In this document: positions 56,106 through 64,000 of the stretch, in pieces | How the letters are laid out: each line of letters starts with the position of its first letter | How positions within the stretch are numbered: the stretch's first letter is position 1 | From: Charina bottae | Taxonomy: Eukaryota > Chordata > Lepidosauria > Squamata > Charinaidae | Reading direction: 5' to 3' | Length of the DNA: 64,000 nucleotides | NCBI GenBank assembly: GCA_023362775.1 | Contig: JALMGJ010000011.1 | Location: forward strand, 23,176,001 to 23,240,000 | Position numbers and translations under genes: made by a program | Notes under the pieces: model-generated | Databases searched by the model: none | What the model saw: the letters and a program-made list of their open reading frames with translations, nothing else | What the model was told of the DNA's origin: nothing

Positions 56106-58757
56106 TCTCCCTGCTGCGTAGCAACCTCCCTGCCCGAGCTGCTGGAGGCTGTCTCAGGGCTGGCAGTGGAGTCCCCTAGGCTTATGGTCATGGGGGACTT
56201 CAATCTGCCTTCCCTGGGACGTGCCTCAGGAGGCGGCTCGTGAGTTCATGGCTACCATGGCAACCATGGGCCTATCTCAGGTTATTCGAGACCCGACTCG
56301 AGACAGTGGCCTCACTCCAGACTTAGTTTTCTTGTTGGAGCAGTGGCAAAGTGATCTGAAGGAAGAGTTAGATCTGTCCCCACTGTCATGGTCAGATCAC
56401 GCCCTGGTGGCCTTGAGATTCTCTTATGCCGCCCCACTCCGCAGGGAGGCAGGACTCATTCGATTGGTCCGCCCCTGGCGACTAATGGATCCAATGAGGT
56501 TCCAGAAGGAGCTGGGGGTTATACCCAAGGATCTACTGCACGGTCCAGCGGAGGTCCTGGCTGCAGCCTGGAATAGGGAGGCAGCCGGGGCCTTGGACAG
56601 GAACGCACCTGTGCGGCCTCTCTTGCCACATTTGACTCAACACTCCCCGTGGTTCACAGAGGAGTTAAGGGCCTTGAAGAGGGTTAAGAGATGCCTAGAG
56701 CACTGCTGGAGAAAAACAAAGACTGAATCTGACCGAACACAAGCTAGAGTCGCTGTTAAGACCTACCTTGTGGCGGTAAGAGTGGCGAAACATCAATATT
56801 TCTCCACTCTTATTGCGTCTGCAGAATGCCGCCCGACGGCCCTGTTTAAGATAACACAATCTCTTCTAGGTAAGGTGGAGTCTGTGACCCACCTGCAGGG
56901 CCGTGCGGAAGAATTTTCTGAGCATCTGCAGGATAAGTATGTTATGAATTGGTTTCGTTCTAAGTTGGACTCTAAGCGTGAAGCAGAGTCTGGGGAGATG
57001 CCGAGGGAACGTCATTACCCGGTTATCTAGGAACGGTTTGATCCTGCAGGATCCTCCGGATTGTAAAGGCCACCACGTGCCATCTAGACATGCCTTGACA
57101 TGTGGTTGGGTCCAGGCGATGGTTAATATATCTCTGGGGGGGGGGGGGTGTTTCCGGCTGCTTTTAAGGAGGCGCTGGCGCACCCCCTACTCAAGAAACC
57201 ATCGCTGGACCCTACTATATTGGACAACTTTCGTCCTGTCTCCCACCTCCCCTTTTTGGGGAAGGTGGTTGAGAAAGTGGTGGCATTGCAATTCCAGAGG
57301 ATTCTGGATGAAACGGATTATCTGGACCCCTTTCAGTCAGGTTTCAGGCCGGGATATGGGGTGGAAACTGCATTGGTCGCGCTTACGGATGATCTCTGGC
57401 GAGAGCGGGATGGAGGGAGTGCGTCCATCCTGGCTCTCCTCGACCTCTCAGCAGCTTTCGATACCATCGACCATGGTATCCTTTTGGGACGGCTCGAGGA
57501 GTTGGGGGTGGCCGGCGTAGTTTTGCGCTGGTTCACCTCCTTCCTCTGGGGGCGGTCCCAATCGGTGGTAATAGGAGATGAAAGATCCGACCCTCGCCCC
57601 CTCGTTTGTGGGGTACCACAGGGTTCGGTTCTCTCACCTCTCCTATTTAATATCTACATGAAACCGCTGGGTGAGATCATCCGTCACCACGGGATGAGAT
57701 ATCATCAATATGCTGATGATACACAATTGTACATCTCCATCCCAGGTGAGGTAAGTGATGCAGTGGCCGCCCTTTCTCAGTGCCTGGAGGCTGTGGGGGT
57801 CTGGATGGGGAACAACAGGCTTCAGCTGAACCCTGGTAAGACGGAGTGGCTGTGGATTGATGGTTCTTCCAGATCCGGGAAATTATCATCTTTGGTTCTG
57901 AATGGGGTTGCACTACCCCATTCGGAATCAGTGCGGAACCTGGGGGTCCTTCTGGACTCACGACTCCTGCTTGAAGAGCAGGTGGCAGTCGTGGCCAGAA
58001 GGGCCTTTGCGCAACTTCATGTTGTACACCAGTTACGCCCCTTCCTGGATCGGGAGTCCCTCCATACAGTCACTCATGCCCTGGTCATCTCCCATATAGA
58101 CTACTGCAATACACTCTACATGGGGCTACCCCTGAAGAGTATCCGGAAGCTTCAACTGGTCCAGAATGCAGCTGCGCGCACAGTTATTGGTGCCCCTAGA
58201 TCGGCTCATGTGAGACCTCTGCTGCGCCAGCTGCACTGGGTGCCAGTGTGCTTCCGGGTGCAATTCAAAGTGTTGGTTAAAGCCCTACATGGCATGGGAC
58301 CAGGTTACCTGAGGGACCGTCTCATCCCCATAACTTCAAACCGTCCCACTCGATTATGCAGAGAGGGCATGCTTCGGACCCCATTGTTAAGGGAGTTTCG
58401 CTTGGCGGGGTCCAGAAGGCGGGCCTTCTCGGCAGTGGCACCTGCCCTTTGGAATATTCTGCCCCCAGAGGTGAGGCAGGCCCCGTCGCTCCTGTCCTTC
58501 CGGAAGAATTTAAAGACCTGGTTTTGCCGCCTCGCTGGGGATGGGAACGGGAATAGTTCCTCTTGGGGATGGCTGGTGCCATAGTGCCCTTTTAAAATAC
58601 CATCTTATCGCCTATTGGATTTTATATTTAATTTATTAGTAATCTTAATGATTATAGATTTGTATGTTTTTATATTTAGTTATATCTATAAATTTTAATT
58701 GTTGTATTTGTAAACTGTCCAGAGTCCCCTTTGGGGGAGATGGTGCAGTGATAGAAG

Positions 58758-58790
<33 letters not shown>

Positions 58791-58800
58791 GGTAAGTAAG

Positions 58801-58830
<30 letters not shown>
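56106..58830 (+). mobile_element. CR1/L2-type LINE, 5'-truncated, with a nearly open ORF2
   Basis: Upstream is the end of the endonuclease domain (MVMGDFNLPSLG at 56184-56219). A frame of 270 codons follows (56221-57030), then a break around a G run at 57135-57148. A 478-codon reverse transcriptase frame (57148-58584) has motif A LLDLSAAFDTIDH, motif B CGVPQGSVLSPLLFN and catalytic motif C YADDTQLYIS, followed by the DYCNTLYMGLPLKS and LHWVPV C-terminal region. The 3' untranslated region ends in (TAAG)n(TAAA)n at 58763-58830. The long frame implies a young copy, but the truncation and break make it non-functional. Confidence 0.85.
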
Positions 58831-58832
<2 letters not shown>

Positions 58833-59056
58833 AAAGCATTCACAGCCTGAATGAACTCTAAATGAGCCTCTGATCTGCTAATCCACATTTGCCTCCTCAT
58901 GGTTTACTAAATAAAGCGTAATAGTTGGATTCACACGACATAATAAACCAAAATTTTAAGAATGCACACTGACAGTACCTTACAGTATGAGAATCTGGCC
59001 AAGGGCGCATCGGCTGGCTCTTAGGCTGAGTTCACGAGCCTCCGTCTGCCATAAAG
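58831..59056. other. short unique stretch
   Basis: Between the LINE tail and the next hAT element; nothing recognised. Confidence 0.4.
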
Positions 59057-59169
59057 CAGCGCTTCTCAACCTCGGCAACTTTAAGCGGTGTGGACTTCAG
59101 CTCCCAGAATGTGGACTTCTGGGAGTTGAAGTCCACACCTCTTAAAGTTGCTGAGGTTGAGAAGCGTTG
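59057..59169. mobile_element. palindromic hAT-like MITE (family P)
   Basis: Starts cagcgcttctcaacctcggc and ends gttgagaagcgttg. The exact 8-bp duplication CCATAAAG lies at 59049-59056 and 59170-59177. The central stem is shortened. Confidence 0.9.
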
Positions 59170-59339
59170 CCATAAAGTACCACTGTAGCTTCTCATTGTG
59201 GGATCTGGAGATAATATGTTTGGGAACCTAAGTACAACTGTAGCTTACACAAGCCACAACCGAGCCAACCGTGTGTTAAGCAACGCGTGACCCAGCTTTA
59301 TGGTGCAAACTTCATGCCGCCTCAAAAGTTAAGTGCAGG

Positions 59340-59621
59340 GCGGCCTTTCTTCCCAAGTACGTCGAGACTTGCACTCCCGGGACCCATCCGGTTCCGTTTT
59401 ACATTGGCCTGGATCTGCCAATGAAGCAGAATCCTAACACGTCTTTTTGCGGTCGTTCTATACGCGTCGGGAGGGAGTGGAAACCCTCGAGCGAGGAGGA
59501 ATTCCCCCCGCGCCGAGACCGCGCGAGCGCCTTCATTTTGCTCCCCCTTTCATTTCCACCGGGAGAGGAAGTTACTCCGTAAGAGAGCCGGTCGCCTGGA
59601 GGAAAGCGGAGGAACCGGCCG
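59340..59621 (+). promoter_or_regulatory. GC-rich promoter region of the BAX-like gene
   Basis: CpG-rich DNA directly upstream of the predicted ATG at 59622, with a CCAAT box near 59416. It contains no CACGTG box, unlike the BAX promoter, which suggests different control. The start site is not determined. Confidence 0.45.
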
Positions 59622-62600
59622 ATGGCCTCAGTTGCAGCTGCCGGGGAACCGAGTAAGACAGCGAGCAGAGTTGTGCGAAAGAGCAGCCGATTTAGGTCCC
59701 CAGCGGAGAATTGGGGAAGGGAGGGAGGCTGTTAGAGCCAGCCGCGCCCCCCCCCCCCCGTTCCAGGCAGAGGGTGGTTCGGGCATACGCGGTCCCTGCC
59801 GTTCCTTTGGAGTTCACGGTGCTGCGCTTGGATTGATTGAGAAAACGCGTTAATTCAACCCGGGATCTGCGTATCGGGCAAACACGGGCAATGTGTACCT
59901 ATGACCTCGGGCTATGCGGTTCCTCGGGGGCTAGATAGGGAAGCTTGCGGCATGTACTTCAGACAGGGTGTATCAGTGTTTCTCAACCTTGGCAACTTTA
60001 AGGGGGGTGGAAGCCAAGTTAGGAACTTTGCAGGAGAATGACTTGGAGGTCAGCCTTCTGCAAATGGAAGCTTAAGGTAAAAGAATGAAATCTTTTCTCT
60101 CTTTCTTGCCAAGGGTGTTCTGACAACATCTCATGCATCCTTCGAATTGGAAGAGCCCTGTTGTATGGGTACGTGAGATTTGACTCTACAGGTGATACGA
60201 TCAGTACATTTTTAGCATACAGGTACTCCTCGCTTAACGACCACAATTGGGACCGGAATTTCAGTTGCTAAGCAAAGCAATCATTAAGCAAATCTGACCC
60301 GATTTTACGACCTTTTTTGTGGCGGTCATTAAGCGAATCACCTCGGGAGTTAAGCGAACCACGTGGTCATTAAGCAAATCACGCGGTTCCCCATTGATTT
60401 TGCTTGCCAGAAGCCATCTGGGAAGGTTGAAAATGGCGATCACGTGACCACAGGACGCTGCGACGGTCATAAATGTGAACCGGTTGCCAAGTGCCCAAAT
60501 CGTGACCGCGGGGACACTGTGACGGTCATAAGTGTGAGAACTGGTCGTAAGTCATTTTTTTCAGCACCATTGTAAGTCTGAACCGTCACTAAACGAATGG
60601 TTGTTAAGTGAGGACTACCTGTAAATGAATACCCTCCAAGCTGTCTTTGTTGCCCTAAAAGAGCAGAGTCCAGATGTGCTGAATTTCTCCTCCCAGAAAC
60701 CCCAACTGCAAGGGCATGTTGATGGGGGTTTCAGGGAACTCATCTAAGAGCATCGCTTTCTGGAAGGCTGCTCAGCGCTTTCTAAGGAGTCTCTTAACTG
60801 CTACTTTGTAGCATCTCTGCCTATGATACTGAATCTCCCATCCAGAGCCCAGTGGTTGTAAGCAATAGTAGGGCACTGCTAACCCCACCCTCTTCAAGTA
60901 TCTAGACCAGTGTTTCTCAACCGTGGCAACTTTAAGACGTGTGGACTTCAACTCCCAGAATTCCCCAGCCAGCATTGCTGGCTGAGGAATTCTGGGAGTT
61001 GAAGTCCACTCGTCTTAAAGTTGCCAAGGTTGAGAAACACTGGTCTAGACCCAGACGCTTAATCTGTGCATGCCTTTTTCTGTGGCAGATTCATCAAGAC
61101 TCTCTGCCAGCAATATGCAGCTTTCCCTCACCATGCAGCCTCCCTGGAGCAAGTGGAGCAAGTGAATGGGGAAGATGTGCCAGATTCTGCCCAGGTGTAT
61201 TCATTGCAAGAGCACATGCTCCGCATGTTGCAGGAACTCAGAAACAATGCAGAAATCAACAGGTATGAAGATACAAAACCAACCTGATCAGGGCCACACC
61301 TTGATCCCCCTTGGGGAGAAGGCCAGTTTGTTACTGCTGTTGCCTAAGAAGGCACATTCTGGATTCTTAACACAGATTAACAATTTCCTGCCTATTAAGG
61401 CATCCCCTTGAGCAGTGTTCCTCAACCTTGGCAACTTGAAGATGTGTGGACTTCAACTCCCAGAATTCCCTAGCCAGCATTGCTGGCTAGGGAATTCTGG
61501 GAGTTGAAGTCCACACATCTTCAAGTTGCTAAGGTTGGGGACCCCTGCCCTTGAGTACATTTTAAACTGTATTTGGTGATACAGTTTCTAGTAAAAAAGA
61601 AAAAAAAATAACCCACTGTATGGAATATAGTGGGACAGCACACCAGTTCTGATGATATACAGTGAGATGCACCAGCTGGTTGTGGTGAAAGGTGGTGGGA
61701 TCCACATTGTTTCTTCTCCCTCTGGCAAAACCCATCCTGCTCCCCTGGGCTTCTAATGATATTCAAGGTCCATGAAACCTTTAAAAAAAACTGGTTTTAT
61801 CTGTTGGATTTGCTACTCTTTAATCTTGCTTTGTTTTCCAGAATTACATTTTTATTGTATTGTACTATCTGCACTGAGATATCACTCTCCCCTTAACAGA
61901 ATGGCAGAAAGCATCATCGGTGAAAATCCACTCCAGGCCCTGGCCGAAGTATCAGAGGAGATGTTTGCTACTGGAGTCAACTGGGGTCGGATTGTTGTCT
62001 TCTTCTACTTTACATACAAAGTTATCATCCAGGTAGAAACTGGAAACAAGAAGGAAAGCCTGAAGGCAATATGTCTCTTGTATCAACATCCTCAAAGAGT
62101 GGACAGGAAAAGCAATAGTATAGAGCCAGTTTGGTCTAGTGGTTAAGGTGCTGGGCTGGAAACCAGGAGACTGAGAGTTCTAGTCCTGCCTGAGGCATGA
62201 AAGCCGGCTGGGTGACCTTGGGCCAGTCCCTCTCTCTCAGCCCTAGGAAGGAGCCAATAGCAAACCAGGAGCCTGAGAGTTCTAGTCCTGCCTGAGGCAT
62301 GAAAGCCGGTTGGGTGACCTTGGGCCAGTCCCTGTCTCTCAGCCCAATCCACCTCACAGGGTTGTTGTGGGGAAAATAGGAGGAGGAAGGAGTATTAGGT
62401 ATGTTTGCCGCCTTGAGTTATTTATAAAAATAATAAAGGGATAGAAAATAAATATATATATATATGAGAGGCTGGGATCCATAGAGTTGTTGTAAGACCC
62501 ATATATCAGTGCCAGGGTAGTCAAAGTTGCTTTAGAGGGGGGGCACCTTTGGGGGGGTGCTCTCAACACTTTTGGAAGGGCTGAAGGTCACAAAGAGATG

Positions 62601-63595
62601 AAGACCCATCGCATGGGGGCAGGGTTGGGAGAAAGGGAGTTTGGGAGTTATTTTTGTATTTTAAGTGCTTATTCTAAGCAAACAGCATCGTTTCCCATTT
62701 TTCCTGCCCCAGAATGATGGGTTTGGTGTAGGTTTTCAGCAGCCATGGTCAGGGGCTTTTCAAACATAAAATTGGCCCTGGCATTTTTTCAGAAAGAAGC
62801 CATGTACTCAACTTAGTGCTAGAAGCAGATTTAAAACATTATTGACCTCTCTCTTTTCAAGTAGCTAAAGCATTTATTGTTCTTTAGCTCCATGTGACTT
62901 TTCACAGATCAAAATCTGTATAAACTAATTGGAAAAGATTGTGTCCCTTTGCACACTTATCTCAGAATAAGTCTGACTGACAGATGGATTTACTTCTGAA
63001 TTAATACATGCATACAGTTGGCGTGGTGGCTCAGCGGGTAAGACGACAGGCTTGTCGATCGGAAGATCGTAAGTTCAGAGGTTCGAATAAGCGTCTTCGG
63101 ACAGCGCTGGCTCTTCGGCTAACAAACGGAGATGAGCACCGGCCCCTAGAGTCGGACATGACTGCACAAATGTGCAGGGGGAACCTTTACCTTTTTACAG
63201 TTGCTTCACTTGTATGAAATTGTCAATGATTGCTGCAAATTATGAAGTCTAATTAATCTACTGGTCACCAGGTTGACCAAATAAATTCAAAAACTTTGCA
63301 CATTCCATTGAACGCTTAGCAAGTAGGTTTAAATTATAGCCAAGAAACTCCTAATTTGCAAATCTGATTTTTCTATCCATTATTTTCCACCTTCTTTCTC
63401 CTCAATATCTTGCCTAAAGAAGTTCATGAAAGCTTATGAACGCTGGATTCTGCTTTGAATCGTTTTTGCTCTATCACACTTTCTTCTTTTCTACATCCAT
63501 AGTCTGCCTCCAGTTTCTTCAAGGATGTGATGGACTGGGCCATGAACTTCTTAAGGGATCGGCTGGCTGGCTGGATCCAGCAGCAGGGAGGCTGG
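59622..63595 (+). CDS. BAX-like paralog (tandem copy), five of about six exons, partial at the right edge
   Basis: Predicted BCL-2 family multidomain protein. Exons: 59622-59652, 60114-60168, 61089-61262, 61900-62032, 63503-63595. Intron phases (1, 2, 2, 0, 0) equal those of BAX, and every border is GT-AG. 162 residues are read here; the tail-anchor exon should lie beyond 64000. Helix 1 region: CSDNISCILRIGRALLYGFI. BH1 keeps GVNWGRIVVFFYF (112-124). BH2 begins WIQQQGGW (155-162). The BH3 segment is LQEHMLRMLQELRNNAEI (68-85). Aligned to BAX, Leu76-Gln77 stand where BAX has Gly-Asp. All frames are open over 4 kb, so it is probably a working gene. It could be a BAX paralog old in vertebrates or a lineage-specific duplicate; it is less like BAK or BOK. 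The expected product acts at mitochondria, but the BH3 change makes its activity uncertain. Confidence 0.85.
59974..60012. mobile_element. 5' tip of a family P hAT-like element
   Basis: cagtgtttctcaaccttggc, then aactttaaggggggtgg; the rest is missing. It lies in intron 1 of the BAX-like gene. Confidence 0.6.
60220..60621. mobile_element. Tigger/mariner-type element with TA duplication
   Basis: The ends are caggtactcctcgcttaacg and gttaagtgaggactacctg, flanked by TA at 60218-60219 and 60622-60623. It has no transposase frame. It lies in intron 2 of the BAX-like gene and is a relative of the copy at 31231-31856. Confidence 0.85.
60908..61042. mobile_element. palindromic hAT-like MITE (family P), near-perfect hairpin
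   Basis: Starts cagtgtttctcaaccgtggc and ends aaggttgagaaacactg. The flanks ATCTAGAC and GTCTAGAC match at 7 of 8. The arms pair around ccagccagcattgctggctg. It ends 46 bp before the BH3 exon of the BAX-like gene. Confidence 0.9.
61413..61547. mobile_element. palindromic hAT-like MITE (family P), near-perfect hairpin
   Basis: Starts cagtgttcctcaaccttggc and ends aggttggggacccctg. The exact 8-bp duplication CCCTTGAG lies at 61405-61412 and 61548-61555. The right tip resembles family C rather than family P. Confidence 0.9.
62122..62448 (+). repeat. tRNA-derived SINE (family B) with one 102-bp duplication
   Basis: The head is gagccagtttggtctagtgg. The aaaccagg module starts at 62160 and 62262 (102 bp apart). 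The tail is acctcacagggttgttgtgg and ttataaaaataataaaggg. It lies in intron 4 of the BAX-like gene. Confidence 0.85.
62449..63012. other. intron 4 of the BAX-like gene, nothing further recognised
   Basis: A short TA run is at 62450-62465 and G runs at 62537-62560. No exon is expected here from BAX homology. Confidence 0.4.
63021..63195 (+). repeat. Sauria-type SINE (family A) with internal deletion
   Basis: The head gcgtggtggctcagcgggta joins directly, after ggttcgaat, to the distal body aagcgtcttcggacagcgct, so about 150 bp are missing. The duplication TACAGTTG lies at 63013-63020 and 63196-63203, so it inserted as one unit. Confidence 0.85.
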
Positions 63596-63689
63596 GTGAG
63601 TGGCACACTTGAGGCTCCTTTGCCCCGTGGCAGGGAGTAGAGTATTTCTCTTATAGCCATGTTTGAGAAGAAAGACTTTGTTAAAAGTG

Positions 63690-64000
63690 TAGGCCAAGGG
63701 TCGGAAATGGCGGCTCGCGAGCCAGATGCGGCTCTTTGGCCCCTTGAGTGTGGCTCTTCTGCAGCTGAACTCACCCCCGCCCCTTCCACGTGATTGGCCC
63801 TTGCGATTCCACGCGATTGGTCCTCGCCCGCAAACCCCGCCCCCTGGCTCTCACACTGAGCGAGGCCCGGCGCGGCAGGGAGGCGCTGCTGGCCCAGGAC
63901 GCGGCGCTGTTGGAGGCGGCGCAGGAGCGGCCGCAGGGGCTGCTGCGGCTGGAGATGGCGCTGCTCCGTGGCATCCAGGTGCTGGGCGAGGGCGCGGGCC
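63690..64000 (+). mobile_element. hAT-like element, GC-rich, containing an open frame; runs off the window
   Basis: The start (aagggtcggaaatggcggct, then cgcgagccagatgcggctct) resembles a hAT terminus family. CCAAT/GC-box units follow (gtgattggcccttgcg ... cgcaaaccccgccccctggc). From about 63857 the + strand is open with an Ala/Leu/Arg/Glu-rich sequence (EARRGREALLAQDAALLEAA, then LLRLEMALLRGIQVLGEG). This could be a captured host exon or chance coding in GC-rich DNA. It lies inside the last intron of the BAX-like gene. Confidence 0.45.

Noticed and set aside
56866..58582. Open frames on the - strand opposite the LINE
   Set aside because: Shadows of the reverse transcriptase frame.
59447..59853. 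Open frames of 69-73 codons around exon 1 of the BAX-like gene
   Set aside because: They do not join the next exon in phase. The 31-bp exon starting at 59622 does, with the same phase as BAX exon 1.

Overview
The window reads as vertebrate nuclear DNA, most likely from a squamate reptile. The genes have many small exons with GT-AG introns. The repeat mixture is squamate-like: tRNA-derived SINEs with a BovB-type tail (Sauria-type), BovB and other RTE LINEs, CR1/L2-type LINEs ending in TAAA/TAAG tails, many short hAT elements with 8-bp target duplications, and Tigger-like elements with TA duplications. The species cannot be read from the sequence. Family names were assigned from memory of the families, without a database search.

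Three protein-coding genes can be supported, all on the + strand. (1) 19322-32682: an 11-exon SLC6 neurotransmitter/amino-acid transporter of the SLC6A15/16/17 type, 661 codons, best called SLC6A16 because it lies beside BAX. (2) 39937-49408: BAX, six exons, 205 codons, with intact BH3, BH1, BH2 and tail anchor. Its promoter has three CACGTG boxes and a TATA-like box, and a near-consensus p53 response element lies in intron 1. (3) 59622 to beyond 63595: a second BAX-like gene in tandem. Its exon order and intron phases match BAX, and five of an expected six exons are inside the window. The Gly-Asp pair of the BH3 core is replaced by Leu-Gln, while BH1 and BH2 are retained.

Layout: 1-19300 holds no gene I can prove. 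It has a GC-rich promoter-like stretch near 1450-1800, SINEs, decayed LINEs, a solo LTR and AT-rich unique DNA. 19300-32700 is the transporter with repeat-filled introns. 32700-39500 is intergenic with a truncated BovB. 39500-50700 is BAX. 50700-59400 is intergenic and contains a long CR1/L2-type LINE with an open reverse transcriptase frame. 59400-64000 is the BAX-like paralog, running off the right edge.

The genes are not an operon. The two BAX-family genes belong to the mitochondrial apoptosis pathway and arose by tandem duplication, whereas the transporter is only a neighbour. Most remaining structure comes from transposable elements, many nested, with readable target-site duplications that give their order of insertion.
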